This document shows, piece by piece, positions 34,274 through 42,510 of a stretch of 64,000 nt of DNA. Numbering within the stretch: position 1 is the first letter of the stretch; the number at the start of each line of letters is the position of its first letter. Source of the DNA: an uncultured Lachnospiraceae bacterium (GTDB lineage: Bacteria; Bacillota; Clostridia; Lachnospirales; Lachnospiraceae); assembly GCA_934408585.1 (NCBI GenBank), contig CAKRVA010000003.1:62001-126000 (forward strand), given 5' to 3'. The position numbers were made by a program, and so were the translations under genes. The notes under the pieces are model-generated. The model was not told the DNA's origin. It ran no database searches and worked only from the letters and a program-made list of their open reading frames with translations.

Positions 34274-34963
34274 TTAGTATTTTGCAACGCTTACCTTTAC
34301 ACCAGGTCCCATAGTAGATGCAAGAGTAATGCTCTTTAAATACTGACCTTTAAGTGCTGAAGGTTTTGCCTTAACAATTGCTTCCATTAAAGCATTGAAG
34401 TTTTCAGCAAGCTTTTCTTCGGTAAAGGATGCTTTTCCAACCGGTACGTGAATAATGTTGGACTTATCCAATCTATATTCAATCTTACCTGCTTTGATAT
34501 CGGAAATTGCTTTTGTTACATCCATGGTAACTGTTCCAGCCTTCGGGTTAGGCATTAAACCTTTCGGTCCCAAAACCTTACCAAGACGACCAACAACACC
34601 CATCATATCAGGAGTAGCAACAACAACGTCAAAATCAAGCCATCCATCATTCTGAATCTTAGGAATTAATTCCTCGCCACCAACATGATCTGCTCCAGCA
34701 GCTTCTGCTTCTGCTACCTTATCACCTTTTGCGAATACAAGTACGCGAACGGTCTTACCAGTTCCGTTTGGCAGTACAACTGCACCACGAATCTGCTGTT
34801 CTGCATGACGTCCATCACATCCAGTACGAATATGAGCTTCAATTGTTTCATCAAATTTAGCAGTTGCGGTTTTCTTTACAAGAGCTACTGCCTCAGCAGG
34901 CTCATATGCAACAGCACGGTCAATCTGCTTTGCAGATTCTACATATTTCTTTCCATGTTTCAT
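34274..34963 (-). CDS. rplA: 50S ribosomal protein L1
   Basis: The 229-residue protein builds the L1 stalk and acts as a translational repressor. The typical start KHGKKYVESAKQIDR and the signature PNPKAGTVTMDVTKAISDIKAG are intact. AGGAGG lies at good distance from the ATG. It follows rplK by 20 nt and ends at a strong terminator. Confidence 0.99.
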   Translation of the reverse strand: MKHGKKYVESAKQIDRAVAYEPAEAVALVKKTATAKFDETIEAHIRTGCDGRHAEQQIRGAVVLPNGTGKTVRVLVFAKGDKVAEAEAAGADHVGGEELIPKIQNDGWLDFDVVVATPDMMGVVGRLGKVLGPKGLMPNPKAGTVTMDVTKAISDIKAGKIEYRLDKSNIIHVPVGKASFTEEKLAENFNALMEAIVKAKPSALKGQYLKSITLASTMGPGVKVSVAKY

Positions 34964-34983
34964 TTCATTATCCTCCTATGGCA

Positions 34984-35409
34984 CTAGTCTTCTACAGTAA
35001 TGCCCATACTTCTTGCTGTTCCGGCAATCATGCTCATAGCAGCCTCAAGGCTTGCAGCGTTCAAGTCTGGCATTTTCAATTCAGCAATTTCCTGAAGCTT
35101 TGCTTTGGAAATGGTAGCAACCTTTGTCTTGTTAGGCACTGCTGAACCTGACTTAATGTTGCATGCTTTCTTAAGAAGTACTGCTGCAGGTGGAGTCTTT
35201 GTAATGAAACTAAAACTTCTGTCTGCGTATACAGTAATAACAACAGGGATGATTACATCACCTTTGTCTGCTGTCTTTGCGTTGAACTGTTTTGTAAATT
35301 CAACGATGTTTACCCCATGCTGTCCAAGTGCAGGACCAACTGGGGGTGCTGGTGTAGCTTTACCAGCAGGGATTTGTAACTTGATGTATCCTTCTACTTT
35401 CTTTGCCAT
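34984..35409 (-). CDS. rplK: 50S ribosomal protein L11
   Basis: The frame stays open to 35502, but AGGAGG 7 nt before the ATG at 35409 and the standard start AKKVEGYIKLQIPAGKATPAPPVG fix the length at the normal 141 residues. L11 forms part of the GTPase-associated centre. The thiostrepton-loop prolines (PAPPVGPALG) are intact. It heads the rplKA pair. Confidence 0.98.
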   Translation of the reverse strand: MAKKVEGYIKLQIPAGKATPAPPVGPALGQHGVNIVEFTKQFNAKTADKGDVIIPVVITVYADRSFSFITKTPPAAVLLKKACNIKSGSAVPNKTKVATISKAKLQEIAELKMPDLNAASLEAAMSMIAGTARSMGITVED

Positions 35410-35512
35410 TTTGGCACCTCCTATATTTACAAGCACATTCCACATCAAAGAATGTCTTGCATTGTGGTATGGCGCAGAATCACTTCCGCTCCCACGGTTC
35501 ATATAATGAACC
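35410..35512 (-). promoter_or_regulatory. Structured leader of rplKA (candidate)
   Basis: The mRNA before rplK has a hairpin GGTTCAT-TAT-ATGAACC (35512-35496) directly followed by CGTGGGAGCGG, then CCATACCACA and GATGTGG. The GTGGGAG...CCACA pattern resembles rplK leaders of other Firmicutes and could be an L1 binding site. This is from memory of the pattern, not an alignment. Confidence 0.4.
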
Positions 35513-35564
35513 TATTTAAAATGTTTCCTGAAATCCGTTGCTGCAAATACAGCTCCTGATTCCA

Positions 35565-36083
35565 TTAAGACATACGTCTTACTTCTGCAAAACTGATTTC
35601 TACAGGTGTTTCTCTTCCAAACAATTCTACATTGATGGTTGCAGTCTGTTTTCCATAGTCCATTCTCTGAACCACGCCAACGGTATCTTTCCAAACGCCG
35701 GCAACAACTGCAATGGTATCGCCCTCTTCGAAATCCACAGAAATGTTTTCGGTTTTGATTCCCAAAGGTTTCATTTCTGCTTCGGAAAGTGGAACCGGTT
35801 TACTTCCGGGTCCTACAAATCCTGTGACACCTCTTGTATTACGAACTACATACCAGGTATCATCATTCATAACCATATTAATAAGAACATAACCAGGGAA
35901 CATCTTTTTCTGAACGGTCTTCTTCGCACCGTTCTTCAGTTCCACAACGTCCTGCATCGGAACGCGAACTTCTAAGATTTCTTCCTCTAAATGTCTGTTC
36001 TCGATTGTTTTCTCAATATTAGCTTTAACTTTATTTTCATACCCTGAGTAGGTATGTACCACATACCAATTTGCTTCTGCCAT
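35565..36083 (-). CDS. nusG: Transcription antitermination factor NusG
   Basis: The 172-residue protein has the NGN domain (NWYVVHTYSGYENKVKANIE, then FPGYVLINM) and a C-terminal KOW domain (EEGDTIAVVAGVWKDTVGVV). NusG binds the polymerase clamp and affects pausing and termination. It lies 14 nt after secE and belongs to the rpmG-secE-nusG unit. Confidence 0.98.
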   Translation of the reverse strand: MAEANWYVVHTYSGYENKVKANIEKTIENRHLEEEILEVRVPMQDVVELKNGAKKTVQKKMFPGYVLINMVMNDDTWYVVRNTRGVTGFVGPGSKPVPLSEAEMKPLGIKTENISVDFEEGDTIAVVAGVWKDTVGVVQRMDYGKQTATINVELFGRETPVEISFAEVRRMS

Positions 36084-36097
36084 ACGTTCACCTCATC

Positions 36098-36307
36098 CTA
36101 CAGACTTGTTATGAAATTAACGCCATACTGCATTGCAACATCAAGTAATGCGATAATTGCAGCTACTACTACAGAAATACAAACAACTGCCACAGACTGC
36201 TTTATAAGAGAATCCTTATCAGGCCAGGAAATCTTCTTATATTCGGACTTAACTCCTTTGAAAAAACTGCCTTTTGATGTTTTTTCGTTTTTGGTAGTTT
36301 CTGACAT
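36098..36307 (-). CDS. secE: Preprotein translocase subunit SecE
   Basis: This short 69-residue form has the conserved amphipathic helix (GVKSEYKKISWPDKDSLIKQ) followed by one transmembrane helix (SVAVVCISVVVAAIIALLD). It clamps SecY. AAAGGAG precedes the ATG. Its place between rpmG and nusG is standard. Confidence 0.97.
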   Translation of the reverse strand: MSETTKNEKTSKGSFFKGVKSEYKKISWPDKDSLIKQSVAVVCISVVVAAIIALLDVAMQYGVNFITSL

Positions 36308-36337
36308 GATTAACTCCTTTCAAAAACAACTGTGAAA

Positions 36338-36487
36338 TTATTTGGTTTCTTTGTGTAAAGTATGAGTCTTACAAAATCTACAATATTTCTTTGTTTCCAT
36401 TCTGTCCGGATGAGTCTTCTTATCCTTAGTTGTATTGTAGTTACGCTGTTTGCACTCTGTACAAGCTAATGTAATCTTCGTACGCAT
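36338..36487 (-). CDS. rpmG: 50S ribosomal protein L33
   Basis: The 49-residue protein has two CxxC zinc pairs (ACTEC and YCRFC), so it is the zinc-binding form. The start MRTKITLACTECKQRNY is canonical. GGGAGGAA precedes the ATG. It is the first gene of the rpmG-secE-nusG unit and has a clear promoter upstream. Confidence 0.96.
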   Translation of the reverse strand: MRTKITLACTECKQRNYNTTKDKKTHPDRMETKKYCRFCKTHTLHKETK

Positions 36488-36561
36488 CTTCTATTCCTCC
36501 CATCTACTATCTACCGAATTTTAAGCACAAAAAAAAGACCTAAATTGCATCTCGTTTGATA

Positions 36562-36590
36562 ACTATAGCACAATCCAACTGTCCCGTCAA
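36562..36590 (-). promoter_or_regulatory. Promoter of rpmG-secE-nusG
   Basis: TTGACG (36590-36585) and TATAGT (36567-36562) are spaced by 17 nt on the minus strand; the leader to rpmG is about 70 nt and includes a T8 run. Confidence 0.78.
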
Positions 36591-36666
36591 TAAAAATGTA
36601 TTCTTTTTCCAATAAATTTTCCAATAAAATTCATGTTCTTTCCTATTTATATATGCAAAAATAATA

Positions 36667-36695
36667 TTGCACAATACCATAATCCATGATAAACT
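36667..36695 (+). promoter_or_regulatory. Candidate promoter of the FliD-like gene
   Basis: TTGCAC (36667-36672) and TAAACT (36690-36695) are spaced by 17 nt. I saw no sigma-D-type CCGATA box upstream of this gene. Confidence 0.5.
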
Positions 36696-36781
36696 TATTG
36701 TATAAAAGTAGGCTACTATGCCCACGTGCGTCAAGGAAAACAGACATAAGCACGAATTCATGGATGAAAGGAGGGGCTGAT

Positions 36782-38092
36782 ATGGCATACAATTCTGTGA
36801 TGAATACTGTCTATAATCATTATCTTACTACTTATGCGCCTAAGAAAACAACCACGCAGTATGACACGCATAAGAAAAGCGAACTTCGCAGTATTTATAA
36901 TTCCATATTAAAATTAAATAAAGATGCTCCTCTGTATATTCTCGATAACAGTCGTGAATCCCGTGAATTTGCTGTCGGCTTAAAAGAGAATGCACGCCTT
37001 TTGCGTAATACCATTGCTTCACTCGGTGGCGTCGACGAAAAAGAAATGTTCCAAAAGAAATCGGCCTATTCCAGCAATGAAGATATGGTAGAAGCCACTT
37101 TCATTGGTGAACTGGATGAAAACGGAGAAGCTCCATCCTTTACGATTGAGGTAAACACCTTAGCCTCCAATCAGGAAAACTTAGGAAAAGTGCTTCCATC
37201 CAATGATGGCGTAAAGCTTCCTCCAGATACTTATTCTTTTGATATTACCATAAACGATTTAAGTTATGAATTCCAATATAACATTAACGAAGGCGAAACA
37301 AACCGCGATATTCAGGAACGTCTTTCACGTCTGATTTCAAAAGCTGATATCGGTGTGCAGGCTGATATCCTGGAAGACGGCAAAGGAAACTCCTCGTTGC
37401 GGATGACCTCTGCCTCCGAAGGATTAAAAGGAAATAAGGATTACATTTTCCACATTTCCGACAATCACACAAGTAAGCGTACGGGTACCGTAGATTATCT
37501 GGGACTTGATTTTATATCAAAGGCTCCATCCAATGCAGAATTTTTACTGAACGGAGAATTGCGCCAGGCTTCCTCCAATCATTTTACCGTTGATAACGCT
37601 TATGAATTAACCTTAAAGCAGGCACATTCCAAGGCGGGTGACCTGGCAGAAATCGGATTAAAAACAGACCTCGAATCTCTGACCGAGAACGTTGGAAATT
37701 TGATTGGTGGTTACAACACCTTCATCCGGGCTGCCATTCAATATCAGGACTTACATCTGAAGAGTAGCCAGCTTTTAGGTGAAATGAACCGCATGAGCCA
37801 TTATTATGAATCCGGTTTGAATCAGCTTGGTCTTTCCTTTGAACCAAGCGGCGAATTATCCATGAATGAAAATGCTTTTCGCCAAAGTGTTCTGAAAGAG
37901 GATGGTTACTCTAACCTCTCTTCCATTAAGGATTTTGCCAACTCCATCCTGCGAAAGACAAACCAGATTTCCCTGAACCCTATGGAATATGTAGACAAAA
38001 CCATTGTTGCCTACAAGAATCCGGGACACAACTTTACCGCTCCTTATGTTACCAGCAATTACAGCGGTATGCTCTTCAATAGTTATTGTTAA
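36782..38092 (+). CDS. FliD-like (flagellar cap) protein
   Basis: AAAGGAGGGG 5 nt before the ATG at 36782 sets the start of this 436-residue protein; the frame is open from 36686. The centre (about residues 100-200) has the hook-associated pattern TFIGELDENGEAPSFTIEVN...YSFDITIND...NRDIQERLSRLISKADIGVQADI, typical of FliD. The C-terminal third (LTENVGNLIGGYNTFI, then LNQLGLSFEPSGELSMNENAF) matches FliD C-terminal logic. The extreme N terminus (MAYNSVMNTVYNHYLTTYAPK) is not the usual FliD coil, so it may be a flagellar-cap paralogue. It is the main in-window hint that the glycan operon nearby serves flagella. No other flagellar gene is present. Confidence 0.72.
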   Translation: MAYNSVMNTVYNHYLTTYAPKKTTTQYDTHKKSELRSIYNSILKLNKDAPLYILDNSRESREFAVGLKENARLLRNTIASLGGVDEKEMFQKKSAYSSNEDMVEATFIGELDENGEAPSFTIEVNTLASNQENLGKVLPSNDGVKLPPDTYSFDITINDLSYEFQYNINEGETNRDIQERLSRLISKADIGVQADILEDGKGNSSLRMTSASEGLKGNKDYIFHISDNHTSKRTGTVDYLGLDFISKAPSNAEFLLNGELRQASSNHFTVDNAYELTLKQAHSKAGDLAEIGLKTDLESLTENVGNLIGGYNTFIRAAIQYQDLHLKSSQLLGEMNRMSHYYESGLNQLGLSFEPSGELSMNENAFRQSVLKEDGYSNLSSIKDFANSILRKTNQISLNPMEYVDKTIVAYKNPGHNFTAPYVTSNYSGMLFNSYC

Positions 38093-38130
38093 AAAAGCAA
38101 GACCAGATTTCACATCCGTCTTGCTTTTTT
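38091..38130. terminator. Bidirectional terminator (FliD-like / glf)
   Basis: AAAAAAGCAAGAC (38091-38103) and GTCTTGCTTTTTT (38118-38130) are perfect 13-bp arms with A and T runs on both sides. It serves both convergent genes. Confidence 0.9.
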
Positions 38131-38135
38131 CATTT

Positions 38136-39251
38136 CTATTTTTCACATTCTGCATCACACATCTGCCATGCAGCTTCAATTACTTTATCCATGTCATAAT
38201 ACTTATACTGACCCAGGCGTCCGCCAAACAGTACATTCTTTTCCTTTTCGGCAAGTTCTTTGTACTTATTATACAAGGAATTATTGCACTCATTGTTAAT
38301 CGGATAATATGGTTCGTCACCCGGATGCCAGTCTGCCGGATACTCCCGCGTAATAATGGTGCCGTCCCCTTTTCCAAACTCAAAATGCTTATGCTCAATA
38401 ATTCGTGTGTATGGAATGTCACGCTCCGTGTAATTGATTACTGCATTTCCCTGGAAATTATCGCACTGTGCCATATCCTCCTGTTCAAAGTGCAGGGAAC
38501 GGTACTCCAGATTACCTAATGCATAATCAAAGTATTCATCAATCATTCCCGTATAAAGCACTTTATCATAAGCCACTTCCGGATGATTCTTCTGAAACTC
38601 CCGAAATTCAGTATTTAAAAGCACCTCTGTCCCTTCCAGCAGTTTTTCAACCAGTGCCGTATATCCACCAATCGGAATCCCCTGATACGGATCAGAAAAA
38701 TAATTGTTGTCATACGTAAATCGCAGTGGAAGACGCTTTATAATAAATGCAGGAAGTTCCTTGCAGTCTCTTCCCCATTGCTTTTCGGTATATCCTTTTA
38801 CCAGCTTTTCATAAACATCTTTTCCTGCCAGCTTCAGTGCCTGTTCCTCCAGATTCTGTGGTTCCCCGATGGAAAGCTCTGCAATTTGCTGTTCTATCTT
38901 CTCCCTTGCTTCCGCCGGTGTTTTAATCCCCCAAAGCTTACTGAATGTGTTCATATTAAATGGGAGATTATAAATTTCATCCTTATAGATAGCCATAGGC
39001 GAATTTACAAAGTGATTGAACGCAGCAAATTGGTTTACATAATCCCACACCTTCTTATTTGAAGTATGGAAAATATGCGCACCATATTCATGCACCTGAA
39101 TACCGCGTACTTCTCTGGTATAAATATTTCCTGCCAAATGGGTTCTCTTATCAATTACCAGACAGGTCTTTCCCTTTTTCTTCATTTCGTAAGAAAAGAC
39201 CGAGCCAAACAGCCCGGCCCCTACGACCAAATAATCGTAATGTTTTTCCAT
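38136..39251 (-). CDS. glf: UDP-galactopyranose mutase
   Basis: The 371-residue flavoenzyme converts UDP-galactopyranose to UDP-galactofuranose. The FAD-binding VVGAGLFGS lies at 9-17, followed by EYGAHIFHTSNKKVW and PFNMNTF, then GYTEKQWGRDCKELP, PIGGYTALVEKLL and the C-terminal GRLGQYKYYDMDKVI. All are characteristic. Length is normal. The start ATG overlaps the stop of the HTH gene upstream (TAATG), so both are cotranscribed. Its product would supply galactofuranose to a surface glycan, in line with the glycosyltransferase genes nearby. Confidence 0.96.
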   Translation of the reverse strand: MEKHYDYLVVGAGLFGSVFSYEMKKKGKTCLVIDKRTHLAGNIYTREVRGIQVHEYGAHIFHTSNKKVWDYVNQFAAFNHFVNSPMAIYKDEIYNLPFNMNTFSKLWGIKTPAEAREKIEQQIAELSIGEPQNLEEQALKLAGKDVYEKLVKGYTEKQWGRDCKELPAFIIKRLPLRFTYDNNYFSDPYQGIPIGGYTALVEKLLEGTEVLLNTEFREFQKNHPEVAYDKVLYTGMIDEYFDYALGNLEYRSLHFEQEDMAQCDNFQGNAVINYTERDIPYTRIIEHKHFEFGKGDGTIITREYPADWHPGDEPYYPINNECNNSLYNKYKELAEKEKNVLFGGRLGQYKYYDMDKVIEAAWQMCDAECEK

Positions 39252-39586
39252 TAGTCCTCCCTATATTTGTCCAATTGAACGTAGTCTTCCATCATCTCAA
39301 GGATTTTCTTACGTCCTTTCTTATTAAGACGAACATAATATTGCATTACACGGTTTTCCAAAAGCTTCTCTCCAAGCACGTCCCCATTTTCAAGAGGTGA
39401 AAAATCAACCGGATTAAGGCTCAGCTTATCACAAATACGGATAACTGTTCCATATGCCATTCCTTCAATTCCTCGATCCAATGCAGTTACTAATGTACTA
39501 TATGGAATCTCCATATCAATCGCAAACTGTCTCACGCTTTTGTACTGCTTCAAAATTTCTTCTTTTAAGATTTCTGCCTTCGTCAT
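39251..39586 (-). CDS. XRE-like helix-turn-helix regulator
   Basis: The 111-residue protein has a Cro/CI-type HTH: YKSVRQFAIDMEIPYSTLVTAL, then GTVIRICDKLSLNPVDF. A C-terminal helical part (about 70-111) contains ENRVMQYYVRLNKKGRKKILEMMEDY, a segment often seen in short XRE proteins of Firmicutes. GGAGG lies 5 nt before the ATG at 39586, so I start it there although the frame is open to 39613. It is coupled to glf by a TAATG overlap and may control it. Confidence 0.82.
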   Translation of the reverse strand: MTKAEILKEEILKQYKSVRQFAIDMEIPYSTLVTALDRGIEGMAYGTVIRICDKLSLNPVDFSPLENGDVLGEKLLENRVMQYYVRLNKKGRKKILEMMEDYVQLDKYRED

Positions 39587-39669
39587 CTTTTCCTCCATTT
39601 TACACAAGTGCATCTGTTCCCTTTTCTTTTGCAGATACCAAAATAATTAAAGATAGTATATCACAGGAA

Positions 39670-39780
39670 TTATTTCATGTCTATCGGGATTGCTTGGGCT
39701 TCCTGCAATTCTTCCAGCGTATATTTTTGCAGAATTTTCTCCTTTGGAATCCCCAGTTCCATCATATTCCGGACTGCCAT
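39670..39780 (-). pseudogene. C-terminal remnant of an Rpn/PD-(D/E)XK-type protein
   Basis: A 36-codon frame reads MAVRNMMELGIPKEKILQKY then TLEELQEA and IPIDMK. ARxM-L-GI-x-x-xxI followed by an acidic helix is the typical tail of Rpn-like recombination nucleases and PD-(D/E)XK transposase-like proteins, which are frequent in this family of bacteria. The catalytic domain is absent and no ribosome site is evident, so it is most likely a relic left in this gap. Confidence 0.4.
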
Positions 39781-39793
39781 TCCCCTTAGGAAT

Positions 39794-40018
39794 TTACATT
39801 TCTAACACACGTGCAATAAATTCTTTTTCTGACGTCAGGAATGTATATGGTTTATATTCACCATACATTTCTGTATCTGAAACCGTTAAAATTTCTATTC
39901 CTTTATTCAAAGTTTTCAGACCAAGATACGAAACCAGATTTGCCAAGGCTTTACCACCCTCTGTCTGTATTGCTATGCTTCCAAATTCGGATTTCTTCTT
40001 AGCTACTAAATAGCACAT
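39794..40018 (-). CDS. DUF6718 family protein, 74 aa
   Basis: The sequence MCYLVAKKKSEFGSIAIQTE, with GKALANLVSYLG and YGEYKPYTFLTSEKEFIARVLEM, matches my memory of DUF6718, a small family common in Lachnospiraceae. It overlaps the 3' end of the alarmone-synthetase-like gene by 13 nt, implying tight coupling. The fold is probably alpha/beta and cytosolic. The function is unknown; the coupling makes it a candidate antitoxin or modulator of the upstream protein, which is inference. Confidence 0.72.
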   Translation of the reverse strand: MCYLVAKKKSEFGSIAIQTEGGKALANLVSYLGLKTLNKGIEILTVSDTEMYGEYKPYTFLTSEKEFIARVLEM

Positions 40019-40596
40019 ATTTTTCGCATCTCCTTTCTAAAATCTTCCTCGGATTTTATTATTCCATTATCATATAACTCTCTTAAACGCACTCCAATTG
40101 TATTATCTGATATATATTTATACAAAAATATATGTATCCATTCATTAAACTGCCTATCCCTTGAAGTCACAAACTGAATTTCTATCGGATAGTGATAATG
40201 GTCTTTCTGATAGTATATATGGATTCCACGATATCCATCATCTTTTGCTTTCCCATTTCTCATATCTGCAATTTCAACACTATCTGGAACAATCAAATTA
40301 TCAACAATCGAATAATCATCTACCACCATACGTATTCCCAGAATATCATTAAACACCTTCTCTGTTTCTACGTTAGGATAGTTCCTTTCATATTTCAAAT
40401 AACAAGACTGCAGTGATTTTACCCTATGTTCATGAGAAATTTCCTTATCATGCTCAACAAGATAAAAAATCAAATCATTAATTTCTTCAAACAATTCTTC
40501 TTTATTGAATTTTCTCAATGTGTTTTTTAGGTTTTTCCCTAATTGAGAGCGATAACTTATATTGCTCAACATGTTCCAATCAATCGTTAATGTCAT
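40006..40596 (-). CDS. RelA/SpoT-like small alarmone synthetase homologue
   Basis: The 196-residue protein has a stand-alone RelA/SpoT nucleotidyltransferase-type domain. HRVKSLQSCYLKYERN (57-72) is the ATP-side motif, and VFNDILGIRMVVDDY (81-95) is the DI-x-GIR block. DDGYRGIHIYY (119-129) and YPIEIQFVTSRD (136-147) are the GTP-side motifs. There is no HD hydrolase, TGS or ACT domain. Housekeeping RelQ/RelP proteins look alike, but this one is divergent and lies in a two-gene unit like toxic SAS systems, some of which modify tRNA and not GDP/GTP. It has a clear promoter at 40661-40688. Confidence 0.7.
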   Translation of the reverse strand: MTLTIDWNMLSNISYRSQLGKNLKNTLRKFNKEELFEEINDLIFYLVEHDKEISHEHRVKSLQSCYLKYERNYPNVETEKVFNDILGIRMVVDDYSIVDNLIVPDSVEIADMRNGKAKDDGYRGIHIYYQKDHYHYPIEIQFVTSRDRQFNEWIHIFLYKYISDNTIGVRLRELYDNGIIKSEEDFRKEMRKICAI

Positions 40597-40660
40597 TAAT
40601 TCGCTTTTCTCCTTATCTTAAAAACTATTCAGAGAAAGCCTGACTGATTTTCACAGTATT

Positions 40661-40688
40661 ATTATAGCATACGCAAAGATTTATGCAA
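40661..40688 (-). promoter_or_regulatory. Promoter of the SAS-like gene inside an inverted repeat
   Basis: TTGCAT (40688-40683) and TATAAT (40666-40661) are spaced 16 nt. The promoter is framed by the perfect 10-bp inverted repeat GAAAGCCTGA (40634-40643) / TCAGGCTTTC (40701-40710), a possible operator. Confidence 0.65.
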
Positions 40689-40816
40689 TGTTCCATGCTA
40701 TCAGGCTTTCCGTGTTTTCTTTTATGTATTCTTTTGTAATTGTGGTATTTTGAATATAAATATGTTTTAATGAAATTAGAATTTTTGAAATGTATTCCAA
40801 AGAGAGGTTTTCCTAA

Positions 40817-42016
40817 ATGAAGCTACTGTTCTACCGCTATGGAAATATATGTGAACCGGATATTATTGACGCCTTTCAGTCCCTTGACATCCAGGTAATT
40901 GAAGAATGTACTGAAATTCATAACAAAACACTGTCCCCCGGAGAACGTGTTGCTTTGCTGCAGGAACAAATTCAACATTGTGCAGAAAGGGAGCCTTTTC
41001 TCTTTATCTTTAGCGTGAACTATTTTCCAGCTATTGCAGAATTCTGCCATATTATAAAGCTTCCTTATGTATGTTGGACTGTGGATTGCCCGGTATTGGA
41101 ACTTTTTTCGCGTTCCATTGCGTATGATACCAACTACATTTTTCTGTTTGATTATGCTCAATACGAATACTATCACCCACAAAATCCGGAGCATATTTTT
41201 TATCTCCCTCTTGCCACCAATGTTGGTCGCTGGGATAAAGTACGTTCTGATTCTGCAAACGCTTCCAAAAACGGACAATATGCAGAAACCATTTCATTTG
41301 TAGGATCGCTTTATTCTGAAAAATGTAAATATAATGCGATAAAAGACCAATTGCCCGCTCATACTCAGGGATTTATTACGGGATTACTAAATGCACAGAT
41401 GCGGTTATATGGATGTAACATCCTAGAGAAATCCTTGAATGAAAAAGTAGTTCAGGACCTGAAAGCTGCTGCCAGCAACTTCTACCAGGCGGAAGACTCC
41501 TTTACAAATACGGATGCTTTTGTTGCTGCCAATGATTATCTTGGCTACAAACTTGCGGAACAGGAGCGTATACAGACATTAAATGCTCTTGGCAAACACT
41601 TTCCTGTAACCATTTACACCCGCAGTAACACCGAATGCCTTCAAAAAGTAACTGTGAAATCCGGTGTTAAAACATTAACCGAAATGCCATTCGTTTTTGC
41701 AAACAGCAAAATCAATCTGAACATTACCATGCGTCCCATCCAGACTGGTCTCTCGCTTCGCGTTTATGATATTATGGGATGTTGCGGATTTCTGATGACT
41801 AATTATCAGGCAGAATTACCCGAATATTTCGAAATTGGAAAAGACCTGGAAGCTTACGGAAGTATGGAAGAACTTCTGGATAAATGCCAATACTATTTGA
41901 ACCATGAAGAGCAGCGTACTGCCATCGCCCGAAGCGGCTATGAAAAAGTACGTCAGTTTCACACTTACGAAAAACGTATTCAGTCCATGATTATGGAAAT
42001 CGGGAAACGGCTATAG
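40817..42016 (+). CDS. CgeB-type glycosyltransferase (DUF3880-like)
   Basis: The 399-residue protein belongs to the CgeB/DUF3880 group. Its N-terminal Rossmann-like half has FIFSVNYFPAIAEFCHIIKLPYVCWTVDCP. The C-terminal half is GT4-like, with KINLNITMRPIQTGLSLRVYDIMGCCGFLMTNYQ and then a typical C-terminal helix. In Firmicutes such genes lie in spore-coat and flagellin-glycan clusters. A close paralogue (61755-62939) stands at the other end of the operon; the NI(T)(M/L)R...G(L/I).LR..D(I)(M/L)G block is nearly identical. AGAGAGG precedes the ATG. The sugar donor and acceptor cannot be read from sequence. Confidence 0.85.
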   Translation: MKLLFYRYGNICEPDIIDAFQSLDIQVIEECTEIHNKTLSPGERVALLQEQIQHCAEREPFLFIFSVNYFPAIAEFCHIIKLPYVCWTVDCPVLELFSRSIAYDTNYIFLFDYAQYEYYHPQNPEHIFYLPLATNVGRWDKVRSDSANASKNGQYAETISFVGSLYSEKCKYNAIKDQLPAHTQGFITGLLNAQMRLYGCNILEKSLNEKVVQDLKAAASNFYQAEDSFTNTDAFVAANDYLGYKLAEQERIQTLNALGKHFPVTIYTRSNTECLQKVTVKSGVKTLTEMPFVFANSKINLNITMRPIQTGLSLRVYDIMGCCGFLMTNYQAELPEYFEIGKDLEAYGSMEELLDKCQYYLNHEEQRTAIARSGYEKVRQFHTYEKRIQSMIMEIGKRL

Positions 42017-42208
42017 TTTTCCGCTTTCCTTCTGACATTCTTCATATATCTCCCGAATCTTCTCCTCCGGCAGACTATTAGACAATGCGATAAGTACTGG
42101 TTCCAGCGTTACCCCATTTTTATAAAATAACTTTACTGATTCTATAGCATGCTCGCGAACTGCTTCCTCACGCTCTTTTTCTACAATTGCTCTTACAATA
42201 TCACACAT
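42011..42208 (-). CDS. Short C-terminal Rpn-like fragment, 65 aa
   Basis: With AAGGAG 8-9 nt upstream I start at ATG 42208 (frame open to 42259). The peptide MCDIVRAIVEKEREEAVREH, then SVKLFYKNGVTLEPVLIALS, looks like the C-terminal helical tail of Rpn/PD-(D/E)XK nuclease-like proteins without the nuclease. Such short tails are sometimes produced in their own right by Rpn loci, where they can modulate the full protein. Here no full-length partner is nearby, so it is either a relic or an orphan. It converges with the CgeB-type gene, overlapping it by 6 nt. Confidence 0.5.
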   Translation of the reverse strand: MCDIVRAIVEKEREEAVREHAIESVKLFYKNGVTLEPVLIALSNSLPEEKIREIYEECQKESGKL

Positions 42209-42510
42209 CTGCTTCTCTCCTTCCTGGTTTTCTTTGAACCAGCGCTTTCGTGCTGACACTTTTGGAACCTTCGTGTCATTATACCAAACTACACCGTCTC
42301 ATCATCACCCAGAAATCCCCTGCTATTCAATTGTTTTAACGGATTTATAAAAGCATAGATTTTCTAAGTGAAATGTTCATTAGAATAATGAATCAAAAGA
42401 ATAAAAGAAACTGTATGCTTTGATATTATACTAACATATCATCTACTGTGTTTCAATAGATTTTTCATTTAAAAATATATTGGCACTATGTATTTCAAAC
42501 TTCACTTATC
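42209..42510. other. AT-rich intergenic region, nothing recognised
   Basis: About 300 nt between the Rpn-like fragment and the end of the large operon contain no supported gene, RNA or repeat. Confidence 0.4.

Noticed and set aside
35410..35502. 31-residue N-terminal extension of L11
   Set aside because: It would translate the structured leader; AGGAGG and family length place the start at 35409.
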